From NCBI RefSeq assembly GCF_024296925.1, contig NZ_CP101125.1:4280501-4344500 (forward strand): a stretch of 64,000 nt of DNA. The letters are read 5' to 3'. Both the position numbers and the translations under genes were made by a program. Shown one piece after another: positions 45,566-54,647 of the stretch. Within the stretch, counting starts at the first letter, position 1. Each line of letters opens with the position of its first letter. The DNA comes from Pseudomonas nunensis. Its GTDB lineage: Bacteria; Pseudomonadota; Gammaproteobacteria; Pseudomonadales; Pseudomonadaceae. The notes beneath the pieces are model-generated. The model was not told where the DNA came from and did no database searches. It worked only from the letters and a program-made list of their open reading frames with translations.

Positions 45566-48397
45566 TTAAACAGTAAAGGCGTCTTGCAACAGTTTTTCCT
45601 GCTGCTCAGCGTGCATCGATGCATAACCACAAGCAGGTGCAGCAGAAGCATCACGGCCGGCGTACTCGAGAACGAGTGCCTTGTTGTGATTGCCAATAAT
45701 GCGGCGCATGTGGTGTTGGCTGCAGTACCAGGCACCCTGGTTCATCGGCTCTTCCTGACACCAAACGATATGTTTGAGGTTGGTGTACGGAGCCAGGACT
45801 TCGTTCAAGTCGTCCTCAGGGAATGGGTACAGCTGCTCGATACGCACGATGGCGATGTCATCACGACCTTCGGCACGGCGTTTTTCCAGCAGGTCGTAGT
45901 AGACCTTGCCGCTACACAGAACAATGCGCTCGACCTTTTTCGGGTCTTGAACATCGATTTCCGGGATAACGGTCTGGAACGAACCTTCGGCCAGATCTTC
46001 CAGGGTCGAAACGGCCAGTTTGTGACGCAGCAGCGACTTCGGTGTCAGCACGATCAACGGCTTGCGCAGCGGGCGAATCACCTGACGACGCAGCAAGTGG
46101 TAGATCTGGGCCGGTGTAGTCGGCACGGCAACCTGAATGTTGTGCTCGGCGCACAGCTGCAGGTAACGCTCCAGACGAGCCGAAGAGTGCTCCGGACCCT
46201 GACCTTCATAACCGTGCGGCAGCAGCATGGTCAGACCGCAAAGACGGCCCCACTTGTGCTCGCCACTGGTGATGAACTGGTCGATAACCACCTGGGCACC
46301 GTTGGCGAAATCGCCGAACTGGGCTTCCCAGATCACCAGCGCCTCAGGCGTGGTGGTCGAGTAACCGTATTCGAACGCCAGTACGGCTTCTTCGGACAGG
46401 AACGAATCGAACAGGTCGAAACGTGGCTGGCCCTTGTACAGGTTCTGCAACGGGATGTAGCTGCCCGCGTCTTTCTGGTTGTGCAAGACAGCGTGACGGT
46501 GCGAGAACGTACCGCGACCGATGTCCTGACCCGTCATGCGGATCGGGTGACCTTCGAACGCCAGGGTCGCGTACGCCATGGTTTCGGCGTAACCCCAGTT
46601 GATCGGCAGGCCGCCGACTTGCATTTTCTGACGGTCTTCGTAGATTTTCGAAACCTGGCGTTGAACCACGAAGCCTTCTGGAATTTCCAGCAGCTTGGCG
46701 GACAGTTCCTGCAAGGTTTTCAAGTCGAAACGCGTGTCGTGACGTGCAGTCCAGGCGTGGCCCAGGTACGGACGCCAGTCCACGAACAACTCTTTGTTCG
46801 GCTCTTTGACCAGGCTTTTCACAACATGCAGACCGTTGTCCAGCGCGTTGCGGTATTCGTCGATCTTGGCCTGTACACGCGCATCATCCACCACACCGGA
46901 CTGAGTCAGGCGTTCGGCGTACAGCTCACGGGTGGTGCGCTGCTTGGTGATTTGCTGGTACATCAGAGGCTGGGTGCCGCTTGGCTCGTCAGCTTCGTTG
47001 TGGCCGCGACGACGGTAGCAGACCAGGTCGATTACCACGTCACGTTTGAACTGCATGCGGTAGTCAATGGCCAACTGGGTCACGAACAATACGGCTTCCG
47101 GATCATCACCATTCACATGGAGGATCGGCGCCTGGATCATTTTCGCGACGTCGGTTGCGTACTCGGTGGAACGCGAGTCCAGCGGGTTGCTGATGGTGAA
47201 ACCAACCTGGTTGTTGATCACGATGTGCACGGTGCCGCCGGTTTTGAAACCGCGGGTCTGCGACATCTGGAAGGTTTCCATCACCACGCCCTGACCGGCG
47301 AATGCCGCGTCACCGTGGATGGAGATCGGCAAAACCTTCTCGCCGGTAGGGTCGTTACGACGATCCTGACGGGCGCGAACCGAACCCTCGACCACTGGAG
47401 AAACGATTTCCAGGTGGGACGGGTTGAAGGCCATGGCCAGGTGAACTTCACCGCCGGCGGTCATGACGTTGGACGAGAAGCCCTGGTGATATTTAACGTC
47501 ACCGGAACCCAGCTCGACCTTCTTCTTGCCTTCGAACTCGTCGAACAGCTCGCGCGGGTTCTTGCCGAAGGTGTTGACCAGCACGTTGAGACGGCCACGG
47601 TGGGCCATGCCGATCACGATTTCCTTGGTGCCGTAGGAACCGGAACGCTGGATCAGCTCATCGAGCATCGGAATCAGGCTCTCGCCGCCTTCCAGACCGA
47701 AACGCTTGGTACCCGGGTATTTGGTGCCCAGGTATTTTTCCAGACCTTCGCCCGCAGTAACACGTTCGAGCAGGTGGCTCTTGATGTCGGCGGAGTACGT
47801 CGGACGGCCGCGCACGCTTTCCAGACGCTGCTGGAACCACTGGCGCTGCTCGGAATCGGTGATGTGCGTGAATTCAGCGCCGATGGTGCGGCAATATGTC
47901 TGCTGCAACGCTTCGTGAATTTCGCGTAGGCTCGCCTCCTCTTTGCCGATGAACAGGTCGCCGGCACGGAAGGTCGTATCAAGATCGGCATTGGTCAAGC
48001 CGTAATGATTGATCGACAGGTCTGCAGGTGCAGGACGCTGCCACAGCCCCAGCGGGTCAAGCTGGGCTGCCTGGTGGCCACGCATACGGTAGGCCTGGAT
48101 CAATCGCAGCACTTCAACTTGCTTCTTCTCGTGCTCACTGCTCACGCTGCCGGCGGAAACCGGTTGTGCGCGGCGCTGGTTCTTTGCCAGCAAGACGAAA
48201 TGATCGCGAATTGTGGAGTGCGAAACATCGGTGGCAGTGTTGCCGTCAGCAGGCAACTTCTGAAAGTAGGTGCGCCACTCTTCTGGCACAGCGTTAGGGT
48301 CGTGCAGGTAGAGCTCATAGAGCTCTTCCACATAGGCAGCGTTACTACCGGATAGGTAGGCGCTGTTCCACATGCGCTGCATCACGCTTTCTTGCAT
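45566..48397 (-). CDS. sucA: 2-oxoglutarate dehydrogenase E1 component
   Basis: 943 residues, full length. N-terminal MQESVMQRMWNSAYLSGSNA, then SINHYGLTNADLD, thiamine-diphosphate/active-site parts IGMAHRGRLNVLVNTFGKN, LPISIHGDAAFAGQGVVMET, and the C-terminal transketolase-like domain (MTGQDIGRGTFSHRHAVLHN). It decarboxylates 2-oxoglutarate and succinylates the lipoyl group of SucB. A GGTGACC-type ribosome binding site precedes the start. A partial terminator lies between sdhB and this gene, so its level is likely set separately from sdh. Confidence 0.97.
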   Translation of the reverse strand: MQESVMQRMWNSAYLSGSNAAYVEELYELYLHDPNAVPEEWRTYFQKLPADGNTATDVSHSTIRDHFVLLAKNQRRAQPVSAGSVSSEHEKKQVEVLRLIQAYRMRGHQAAQLDPLGLWQRPAPADLSINHYGLTNADLDTTFRAGDLFIGKEEASLREIHEALQQTYCRTIGAEFTHITDSEQRQWFQQRLESVRGRPTYSADIKSHLLERVTAGEGLEKYLGTKYPGTKRFGLEGGESLIPMLDELIQRSGSYGTKEIVIGMAHRGRLNVLVNTFGKNPRELFDEFEGKKKVELGSGDVKYHQGFSSNVMTAGGEVHLAMAFNPSHLEIVSPVVEGSVRARQDRRNDPTGEKVLPISIHGDAAFAGQGVVMETFQMSQTRGFKTGGTVHIVINNQVGFTISNPLDSRSTEYATDVAKMIQAPILHVNGDDPEAVLFVTQLAIDYRMQFKRDVVIDLVCYRRRGHNEADEPSGTQPLMYQQITKQRTTRELYAERLTQSGVVDDARVQAKIDEYRNALDNGLHVVKSLVKEPNKELFVDWRPYLGHAWTARHDTRFDLKTLQELSAKLLEIPEGFVVQRQVSKIYEDRQKMQVGGLPINWGYAETMAYATLAFEGHPIRMTGQDIGRGTFSHRHAVLHNQKDAGSYIPLQNLYKGQPRFDLFDSFLSEEAVLAFEYGYSTTTPEALVIWEAQFGDFANGAQVVIDQFITSGEHKWGRLCGLTMLLPHGYEGQGPEHSSARLERYLQLCAEHNIQVAVPTTPAQIYHLLRRQVIRPLRKPLIVLTPKSLLRHKLAVSTLEDLAEGSFQTVIPEIDVQDPKKVERIVLCSGKVYYDLLEKRRAEGRDDIAIVRIEQLYPFPEDDLNEVLAPYTNLKHIVWCQEEPMNQGAWYCSQHHMRRIIGNHNKALVLEYAGRDASAAPACGYASMHAEQQEKLLQDAFTV

Positions 48398-48583
48398 GCT
48401 TGGTCACCCTCGGTTAGGGGAACACCACCGGCGTCGACACCGAGCAAACTTGCAGAAGTCCGAATGCAGCGACTAAAACAAGCCACTTAGGATCACGCTG
48501 ATAGTCCGGGTACCAGCCCGGATGCCCCTGCTTGTCTCATTTCTTCAAAATACGAGCGGCAGCTTTATGGGCTACTGCTCAGG

Positions 48584-48622
48584 TTAAAACTACGGCGCCG
48601 GTTGAAGCCTGCGCCGTAGCAT
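48584..48622 (-). terminator. Hairpin terminator/attenuator after sdhB
   Basis: On the minus strand CTACGGCGC ... GCGCCGTAG, a perfect 9-bp stem followed by TTTTAA, 38 bases beyond the sdhB stop codon. The remaining 260-base gap to sucA has a second smaller hairpin (about 48508-48524) and nothing else I can recognise. It probably reduces transcription from sdh into suc. Confidence 0.8.
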
Positions 48623-48657
48623 CTACGGGTACAGCGGTCCTGCAATTACAGCCTGAA

Positions 48658-49362
48658 TCACACGCCGCTTTGCAGCAGCATGTTACGTACGTGTCCGATG
48701 GCCTTAGTCGGGTTCAGGCCTTTCGGGCAGACGTTGACGCAGTTCATGATCCCGCGGCAGCGGAATACGCTGAACGGGTCATCCAGCGAAGACAGACGCT
48801 CGGCAGTCTTGGTGTCACGGCTGTCTGCCAGGAAGCGGTACGCTTGCAGCAGGGCAGCTGGACCCAGGAACTTGTCCGGGTTCCACCAGAAGGACGGGCA
48901 AGAGGTCGAGCAGCAAGCGCACAGGATGCACTCGTACAGACCGTCGAGCTTTTCACGCTCTTCAGGGGACTGCAGACGCTCGATGGCCGGAGCCGGCGTG
49001 TCGTTCTGCAGGAATGGCTTCACCTTCTCGTATTGCTTGTAGAAGATGCTCATATCGACGACCAGGTCACGGATAACCGGCAAACCTGGCAGAGGACGAA
49101 CGATCAGCTTGTTACCTTTTACGACAGCGGACAGCGGCGTGACGCATGCCAGGCCGTTTTTGCCGTTGATGTTCATGCCGTCGGAACCGCAAACGCCTTC
49201 ACGGCAAGAGCGACGATAGGAGAAACCTTCGTCCTGCTCTTTGATCAGGGCCAGCACGTCCAGCACCATCAGGTCTTTACCACCGGTATCGACCTGGAAT
49301 TCCTGCATGAACGGCGCGGCGTCCTGATCAGGGTTGTAGCGATAAACACTGACTTTCAACAT
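48658..49362 (-). CDS. sdhB: Succinate dehydrogenase iron-sulfur subunit
   Basis: 234 residues from the ATG at 49362 (MLKVSVYRYNPDQDAAPFMQ); three earlier in-frame codons do not fit the ribosome binding site AAGGGTGG. Cysteines for 2Fe-2S (SCREGVCGSDG), 4Fe-4S (CILCACCSTSCPSFWW) and 3Fe-4S (CRGIMNCVNVCPKGL) clusters are all present. It passes electrons from SdhA to ubiquinone at SdhCD. Begins 11 bases after sdhA. Confidence 0.97.
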   Translation of the reverse strand: MLKVSVYRYNPDQDAAPFMQEFQVDTGGKDLMVLDVLALIKEQDEGFSYRRSCREGVCGSDGMNINGKNGLACVTPLSAVVKGNKLIVRPLPGLPVIRDLVVDMSIFYKQYEKVKPFLQNDTPAPAIERLQSPEEREKLDGLYECILCACCSTSCPSFWWNPDKFLGPAALLQAYRFLADSRDTKTAERLSSLDDPFSVFRCRGIMNCVNVCPKGLNPTKAIGHVRNMLLQSGV

Positions 49363-49373
49363 GGCAGCCACCC

Positions 49374-51149
49374 TTAATAAGTCCGAATCTTAGGTTCAAA
49401 AGTCGGAACAGTCTTCGGCGAGAAGTTCACGGCACGCTTGGTTACGCGCTTGTCACCCGGGAAGTACAGGGTGTGGCACAGCCAGTTTTCGTCGTCGCGA
49501 TCTTCGTAGTCTTCACGGGCGTGAGCGCCGCGGGACTCTTTGCGGATTTCTGCAGCGATGGCAGTGGCTTCGGCCACTTCCAGCAGGTTTTGCAGTTCCA
49601 GCGCTTCGATACGAGCGGTGTTGAACGCCTGGCTCTTGTCGTTGATCTTGACGTTGGCGATACGGCCACGCAGGTCAGCGAGCTGGGCGATACCCTTCTG
49701 CATGTATTCGCCGGTACGGAACACACCGAAGTAGTTCTGCATGCAGCTTTGCAGTTCTTTACGCAGGGTAGCGACGTCTTCGCCTTCAGTCCGCGCGTTC
49801 AGGCCGTCGAGACGTGCCAGGGCAGCGTCGATGTCGGACTGGCGTGGGCGAGCGTAGTCGACGCCTTCTTTCAAAGTCTGTTCCAGGAACAGGCCGGCAG
49901 CACGACCGAATACCACCAGGTCGAGCAGCGAGTTACCGCCCAGACGGTTGGCACCGTGAACCGATACGCAAGCCACTTCGCCTACTGCGAACAGGCCAGG
50001 AATGATCTGGTCAACGCCTTCAGCGTCCTGGGTGATTGCCTGACCATGAATGTTGGTCGGCACGCCGCCCATCATATAGTGGCAGGTTGGAACGACCGGG
50101 ATCGGCGACACGGCTGGATCGACGTGGGCGAAGGTCTTGGACAGTTCCATGATGCCTGGCAGACGGCTGTGCAGAACTTCTTCACCGAGGTGATCGAGTT
50201 TCAGCATTACGTGGTCGCCATCCGGACCGCAACCGTTGCCGGCGATGATTTCTTTAACCATCGAGCGAGCAACCACGTCACGACCAGCCAGGTCTTTGGC
50301 GTTCGGAGCATAACGCTCCATGAAACGCTCGCCGTGCTTGTTGATCAGGTAACCGCCTTCACCGCGGCAACCTTCAGTAACCAGTACACCAGCGCCGGCG
50401 ATACCGGTCGGGTGGAACTGCCACATTTCAATGTCTTGTACCGGCACGCCAGCACGCAGAGCCATGCCGACGCCGTCACCGGTGTTGATCAGGGCATTGG
50501 TGGTGGACGAGTAGATACGACCTGCACCGCCGGTCGCCAACACAGTAGCGTTCGCACGGACGTAGGAGGTTTCGCCGGTTTCGATGCAGATGACGATCAT
50601 GCCGACAAAGGCGCCGTCTTCGTTCTTCACCAGGTCGACGCCATAGTATTCGTTGAGGAATACGGTGCCGGCCTTCAGGTTGGCCTGGTACAGGGTGTGC
50701 AGCAGTGCGTGACCGGTACGGTCGGCAGCGGCGCAAGTACGGGCAGCCTGGCCACCTTTACCGAAGTCTTTCGACTGACCGCCGAACGGACGCTGATAAA
50801 TGCGGCCCTGTTCGGTACGGGAGAACGGCAACCCCATGTGCTCGAGCTCGAAAACCGCTTCCGGGCCTACGGAACACATGTATTCGATAGCATCCTGGTC
50901 ACCGATATAGTCGGAACCCTTGACGGTATCGTACATGTGCCAGCGCCAGTCATCGTTCGGATCAGCGGAAGCGATGGCGCAGGTGATGCCACCCTGGGCG
51001 GATACGGTGTGCGAGCGAGTCGGGAAAACCTTGGTTACCACGGCAGTCTTGTGACCACCTTGTGCCAGCTGCAGGGCAGCGCGCATGCCGGCACCGCCGC
51101 CGCCAACGATAATGGCGTCGAACGAAAGCGTATTAACTGTAGTAGACAT
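49374..51149 (-). CDS. sdhA: Succinate dehydrogenase flavoprotein subunit
   Basis: 591 residues. FAD-binding [20 protein letters not shown], the flavinylated His in [14 protein letters not shown], the substrate-binding [14 protein letters not shown], and [20 protein letters not shown]. It oxidises succinate to fumarate. Complete length. Starts 3 bases after the sdhD stop codon, so it is tightly coupled to the membrane subunits. Confidence 0.97.
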   Translation of the reverse strand: MSTTVNTLSFDAIIVGGGGAGMRAALQLAQGGHKTAVVTKVFPTRSHTVSAQGGITCAIASADPNDDWRWHMYDTVKGSDYIGDQDAIEYMCSVGPEAVFELEHMGLPFSRTEQGRIYQRPFGGQSKDFGKGGQAARTCAAADRTGHALLHTLYQANLKAGTVFLNEYYGVDLVKNEDGAFVGMIVICIETGETSYVRANATVLATGGAGRIYSSTTNALINTGDGVGMALRAGVPVQDIEMWQFHPTGIAGAGVLVTEGCRGEGGYLINKHGERFMERYAPNAKDLAGRDVVARSMVKEIIAGNGCGPDGDHVMLKLDHLGEEVLHSRLPGIMELSKTFAHVDPAVSPIPVVPTCHYMMGGVPTNIHGQAITQDAEGVDQIIPGLFAVGEVACVSVHGANRLGGNSLLDLVVFGRAAGLFLEQTLKEGVDYARPRQSDIDAALARLDGLNARTEGEDVATLRKELQSCMQNYFGVFRTGEYMQKGIAQLADLRGRIANVKINDKSQAFNTARIEALELQNLLEVAEATAIAAEIRKESRGAHAREDYEDRDDENWLCHTLYFPGDKRVTKRAVNFSPKTVPTFEPKIRTY

Positions 51150-51152
51150 GAA

Positions 51153-51521
51153 TCAGATACCCCAAAGAATCTGCACACCCCAGACGAAGTAGGCGAACAT
51201 CGCAACGCCGCATACTGCCTGGAAGAGGAAACGTATCGCAGTGGCGGACTTGCCGAACGCCATTGGCGTCAGGTAGTCGGTCGCGATGGTCCACATGCCG
51301 ACCCAGGCGTGAGCGCCAAGGGCAACGAGGGCCAGGAGACTGAAGATACGCATCCAGTTGCTTGCGAACAGTTCATGCCATTGGGCGTAGCCGATGCCTG
51401 GGTGGGCAACGACGTATCCGATCAGGAAAATGAAATAAGCCGCGAGAACGACCGCAGACACACGTTGTGCCATCCAGTCATAGAGGCCCGAACGGGACAG
51501 GTTCGTGACGTTAGTTACCAT
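51153..51521 (-). CDS. sdhD: Succinate dehydrogenase membrane anchor subunit
   Basis: 122 residues from the ATG at 51521 (MVTNVTNLSRSGLYDWMAQR), seven bases after GGAG; a TTG two codons earlier overlaps more deeply with sdhC. Three membrane helices; the heme-ligand-type His occurs in ALGAHAWVGMWTIATDYL. With SdhC it anchors SdhAB and forms the quinone site. Overlaps the end of sdhC by 7 bases. Confidence 0.95.
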   Translation of the reverse strand: MVTNVTNLSRSGLYDWMAQRVSAVVLAAYFIFLIGYVVAHPGIGYAQWHELFASNWMRIFSLLALVALGAHAWVGMWTIATDYLTPMAFGKSATAIRFLFQAVCGVAMFAYFVWGVQILWGI

Positions 51522-51889
51522 ATCCAAACTCCTGCCAGAACGATTACCACCACGGAAACGGCGATAACGATTTTCGAGCCCAGTTTGCCGCCTTCAAGCG
51601 TCTCACCGATGCCCATGTCCATGATCAAGTGGCGCACACCGGCAACCAAGTGATACAGCAAGGCGGACAGGATGCCCCAAATCACTAGCTTGGCTAGCGG
51701 ACTGGTCAGACACGCTTTCACCTGACCGAAGCCTTCTTCTGAGCTCAGCGATTTGTCCAATGCATAAAGCATGATGGCCAGGCTGACAAAGAGAATGACA
51801 CCGGAGATTCGGTGAAGAATGGACGTGTAAGCAGTGACTGGGAGTTTGATGGTCCTTAGGTCTAGGTTTACAGGTCGTTGGCTATTCAC
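51515..51889 (-). CDS. sdhC: Succinate dehydrogenase cytochrome b556 subunit
   Basis: 124 residues from a GTG at 51889 (MNSQRPVNLDLRTIKLPVTA). Three membrane helices, SILHRISGVILF motif and the heme-b His in YHLVAGVRHLIMDMGIGETL. No ribosome binding site stands before this GTG. Eight to ten bases upstream an AGGGG is well placed for another GTG which would read Lys-Lys-Ala-Val into the same protein if a run of seven A were six. So the native start may be further upstream or involve slippage at the A7 tract. First gene of sdhCDAB, with its promoter at 52024-52052. Confidence 0.94.
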   Translation of the reverse strand: MNSQRPVNLDLRTIKLPVTAYTSILHRISGVILFVSLAIMLYALDKSLSSEEGFGQVKACLTSPLAKLVIWGILSALLYHLVAGVRHLIMDMGIGETLEGGKLGSKIVIAVSVVVIVLAGVWIW

Positions 51890-52023
51890 GGCTTTTTTTC
51901 ACACTGAAGAGCCCCTAACAATCAGGGCAAAGTTGTTGGGGAGTGCACTGGTCAGGTACCCACCACCCAGGGAGTGCGACCCCCAGCAAAGCAGGCCCAA
52001 AAGCCCCTGGCGGTCGGAGGCCG

Positions 52024-52052
52024 AGTATAGACAGTTAGGCTACTAATGACAA
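52024..52052 (-). promoter_or_regulatory. Sigma-70 promoter of sdhCDAB
   Basis: Minus strand TTGTCA (52052-52047), 17-base spacer, TATACT (52029-52024). Both hexamers match in five of six positions. It places the start of transcription about 125 bases before the sdhC start codon. Confidence 0.8.
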
Positions 52053-52166
52053 CGCAATCACCTTCCCCTAATAGCTCATTGCACAAGTCGGATAAAAGGC
52101 GTAAATGGCAGGTAATTTCGAGGAAAAAGTCCGGTTAAAGCCTTCTGGAGCAAGACTTTAGGCAAA

Positions 52167-52194
52167 TTGACATTCGAATTTATCTCACTATAGT
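52167..52194 (+). promoter_or_regulatory. Sigma-70 promoter of gltA
   Basis: TTGACA (52167-52172), 16-base spacer, TATAGT (52189-52194). A perfect -35 and near-perfect -10, with the start of transcription near 52201 and AGGAGG before the gltA ATG. Confidence 0.85.
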
Positions 52195-52252
52195 GGTGCG
52201 GGCCCTGCGTGGGGGGTCTGTCTGATGATTTCAAGCATAAATAGGAGGCCAC

Positions 52253-53542
52253 ATGGCTGACAAAAAAGCGCAGTTGATCATCGAGGGCGCAGCCCCCGTC
52301 GAGCTGCCCATTTTAACCGGCACCGTTGGTCCCGATGTAATTGATGTTCGGGGCCTGACGGCCACGGGCCGTTTCACCTTTGACCCTGGCTTCATGTCGA
52401 CCGCCTCTTGCGAGTCGAAGATCACCTATATCGACGGCGACAACGGCATCCTGCTGCACCGCGGCTACCCGATCGAACAGTTGGCTGAAAAGTCGGACTA
52501 CCTGGAAACCTGCTATCTGCTGCTCAACGGCGAACTGCCGACCGCAGAACAGAAGGCCCAGTTCGTCAGCACCGTGAAGAACCACACCATGGTTCACGAG
52601 CAGTTGAAGACTTTCTTCAACGGCTTCCGTCGCGACGCCCACCCAATGGCCGTCATGTGCGGTGTAGTCGGCGCCCTCTCGGCCTTCTACCACGACTCCC
52701 TCGACATCAATAACCCGCAGCATCGCGAAATTTCCGCGATCCGCCTGGTTGCCAAGATGCCGACCCTGGCAGCGATGGTTTACAAGTACTCCATGGGTCA
52801 ACCCATGATGTACCCGCGCAACGACCTGACGTACGCGGAAAACTTCCTGCACATGATGTTCAACACCCCGTGCGAGATCAAACCGATCAGCCCGGTACTC
52901 GCCAAGGCAATGGACCGGATCTTCATCCTCCATGCCGACCACGAGCAAAACGCTTCGACTTCGACCGTACGCCTGGCAGGTTCTTCGGGTGCCAACCCGT
53001 TCGCCTGTATCGCCGCTGGTATCGCTGCACTGTGGGGCCCTGCCCACGGCGGCGCGAACGAAGCTGTCCTGACCATGCTGGACGAGATTGGCGATGTGTC
53101 GAACATCGACAAGTTCATCGCCAAGGCCAAGGACAAGAACGATCCGTTCAAACTGATGGGCTTCGGTCACCGGGTTTACAAAAACCGCGACCCACGCGCC
53201 ACCGTCATGAAGCAGACCTGCGACGAAGTACTGAAGGAACTGGGGATCAACAACGATCCGCAACTCGAACTGGCCATGCGCCTGGAAGAGATCGCCCTGA
53301 CCGATCCGTACTTCATCGAGCGTTCGCTGTATCCGAACGTCGACTTCTACTCGGGGATTATCCTCAAGGCGATCGGCATTCCGACCAGCATGTTCACCGT
53401 AATCTTCGCCTTGGCGCGGACTGTCGGCTGGATCTCCCACTGGAAAGAGATGCTCTCCAGCCCGTACAAGATTGGCCGTCCGCGCCAGTTGTACACTGGC
53501 TATGAGTCGCGTGACATTACCAAGCTGGAAGACCGCAAATAA
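52253..53542 (+). CDS. gltA: Citrate synthase (type II)
   Basis: 429 residues, the length of the NADH-sensitive hexameric type. Catalytic His in [16 protein letters not shown] and in [20 protein letters not shown], Asp in [16 protein letters not shown]. It condenses oxaloacetate and acetyl-CoA to citrate. AGGAGG is seven bases before the ATG. Divergent from sdhCDAB; a terminator follows at 53581. Confidence 0.97.
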   Translation: MADKKAQLIIEGAAPVELPILTGTVGPDVIDVRGLTATGRFTFDPGFMSTASCESKITYIDGDNGILLHRGYPIEQLAEKSDYLETCYLLLNGELPTAEQKAQFVSTVKNHTMVHEQLKTFFNGFRRDAHPMAVMCGVVGALSAFYHDSLDINNPQHREISAIRLVAKMPTLAAMVYKYSMGQPMMYPRNDLTYAENFLHMMFNTPCEIKPISPVLAKAMDRIFILHADHEQNASTSTVRLAGSSGANPFACIAAGIAALWGPAHGGANEAVLTMLDEIGDVSNIDKFIAKAKDKNDPFKLMGFGHRVYKNRDPRATVMKQTCDEVLKELGINNDPQLELAMRLEEIALTDPYFIERSLYPNVDFYSGIILKAIGIPTSMFTVIFALARTVGWISHWKEMLSSPYKIGRPRQLYTGYESRDITKLEDRK

Positions 53543-53580
53543 GACCTGTCTTGCGATAAAGTCTTAAAGTTGTACCGGGA

Positions 53581-53613
53581 ACGGCCTCTATTTATATAGG
53601 GGCCGTTTTTGTT
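53581..53613 (+). terminator. Rho-independent terminator of gltA
   Basis: ACGGCCTCTA-TTTATA-TAGGGGCCGTTTTTGTTT hairpin with T run, 39 bases after the gltA stop codon. Confidence 0.9.
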
Positions 53614-53659
53614 TGTGCTGGCTCAGCGGCCTGTGGGCCGACTGGGTTTTGGTTTTGGG

Positions 53660-53945
53660 TTGGGTGTATATCCGTTGCTGCGGTGATGGCGGCTGGCGGT
53701 TTCGCTCTTACAGCGAGTCACTTTTGACAAACGCCTCAAAAGTAACCAAAAAGTCTTCGCCCCGGCGTACGGCACCTCGCTACGCTCGATGTACCCTCGC
53801 TACGGTGTCCATCAGGGGGCATCGCCTACGGTCTGCTTCGCGACGACCTCCTCTCGATGTGTGCGGCTTCGCCGCACGGCGCTACGCGCCTAACCCCCTG
53901 ATGGACACCTTCGCTCGGCCTGCCGAAGGGGCGAGAGATCAAGGT
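53660..53945 (+). repeat. Long intergenic element, copy 1
   Basis: About 290 bases, non-coding. It runs from TGGGTGTATATCCGTTGCTG through CTTACAGCGAGTCACTTTTG, GTGTCCATCAGGGGGCATCG, CGATGTGTGCGGCTTCGCCG (a hairpin) to CTGCCGAAGGGGCG. The second copy at 54205-54500 is the inverse with the same order of blocks and an overall identity I estimate by eye at about three quarters. The GAGTCACTTTTG block is frequent in Pseudomonas intergenic DNA. Confidence 0.85.
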
Positions 53946-54030
53946 CAAGGTCAAGATCAACATCAAAATCAAAATCAACGTCAAAAGCCACAGCCACAGC
54001 CACAGCCACAGCCACAGCCACAGCAAGATC
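53935..54030 (+). repeat. Hexamer tandem array (16 units)
   Basis: Sixteen consecutive 6-base units, all of the form NANNNC and ending TC or GC, from GAGATC at 53935 through AAGGTC, AAGATC, AACATC, AAAATC and AACGTC to six copies of CACAGC (53989-54024) and a closing AAGATC. The perfect CACAGC run suggests recent expansion by slippage. Not a CRISPR: there are no spacers. Confidence 0.9.
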
Positions 54031-54114
54031 TGGAGTTTCGGCCCGAATCAAAAGATCGTAGCCTCCGGCAACTCCGGCATCAGTACATCAGAAAGAGATG
54101 AATCGACCATCAGG

Positions 54115-54146
54115 CCGTCTTCGCGGGCAAGCCTCGCTCCTACAGG
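54115..54146. repeat. Single REP
   Basis: One copy of the TGTAGGAGCGAGGCTTGCCC class without an inverted partner nearby, between the hexamer array and copy 2 of the long element. Confidence 0.85.
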
Positions 54147-54204
54147 GGGTACGCCACCCGCCCCTCACCACTCAACAGGCCGAGCGTTAGCTCGCCTGCA
54201 GCTT

Positions 54205-54500
54205 TTGATCTTGCTGTGCCCGCCCCTTCGGGAGGCTGAGTGGAGGTGTTCATCTGGGGGGTGGGCGCGTAGCGCCGTGCGGCGAAGCCGCACACATCGA
54301 GAGGAGGTCGAAGCGAAGCCGACCGTAGGCGATGCCCCCAGATGAATACCGGAACGAAGGAACGCCGAGCCTCAGCGAGGGGCCGGACGCTCGGGGCGAG
54401 CCTTTTTTTGCTTACTTTTTTTTGGCGTTTGAAAAAAAAGTGAGTCGCCGTAAGGGCGAAACCCTAAGCCGCCGTTACCGCAGAAATGGATATGTACCCA
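54205..54500 (-). repeat. Long intergenic element, copy 2 (inverted)
   Basis: Read on the minus strand it starts TGGGTACATATCCATTTCTG and continues with CTTACGGCGACTCACTTTTT, TTCATCTGGGGGCATCGCCT, CGATGTGTGCGGCTTCGCCG and CTCCCGAAGGGGCG, block for block as in copy 1 at 53660-53945. The two inverted copies flank about 260 bases with the hexamer array and a single REP. Confidence 0.85.
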
Positions 54501-54530
54501 ATCAACAAATAATTAGGTCGGCTATCAGGC

Positions 54531-54559
54531 CGCCTTCGCGAGCAAGCCCGCTCCCACAA
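54531..54559. repeat. Single REP
   Basis: One copy of the GTGGGAGCGGGCTTGCTCGC class without partner, between copy 2 of the long element and the actP terminator. Confidence 0.85.
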
Positions 54560-54577
54560 TGTCCGATAACCGCCCAC

Positions 54578-54612
54578 AAAAAAATGCCCCGATCTCTCGA
54601 CCGGGGCATTTC
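54578..54612 (-). terminator. Rho-independent terminator of actP
   Basis: AAAAAAATGCCCCG-ATCTCTCGAC-CGGGGCATTT hairpin with T run on the minus strand, 36 bases beyond the actP stop codon. Confidence 0.92.
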
Positions 54613-54647
54613 CATTCAACGCAGCTTATATATAAAAGCCAGAAGCC

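Larger units (their letters stand above)
51890..52252. other. Divergent sdhC/gltA control region
   Basis: 363 bases without a gene. It contains a promoter for each arm (listed separately), leaving a leader of about 125 bases on the sdh side and about 50 on the gltA side. The two promoters do not overlap. Confidence 0.8.

Noticed and set aside
44390..47929. A 1179-codon open frame on the plus strand over sucB and sucA
   Set aside because: It runs opposite to conserved enzymes with full motifs, has no ribosome binding site and shows no domain; a mirror effect of codon bias.
49473..51653. A 726-codon open frame on the plus strand over sdhA, sdhD and sdhC
   Set aside because: Antisense to three conserved genes; no protein features.
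53935..54030. Possible CRISPR-like repeat
   Set aside because: Units are contiguous hexamers without spacers and no cas genes are present.
53613..54101. A 162-codon open frame with Gln-Pro repeats after gltA
   Set aside because: It is built from the gltA terminator, the long intergenic element and the hexamer array; the low-complexity peptide is a by-product.
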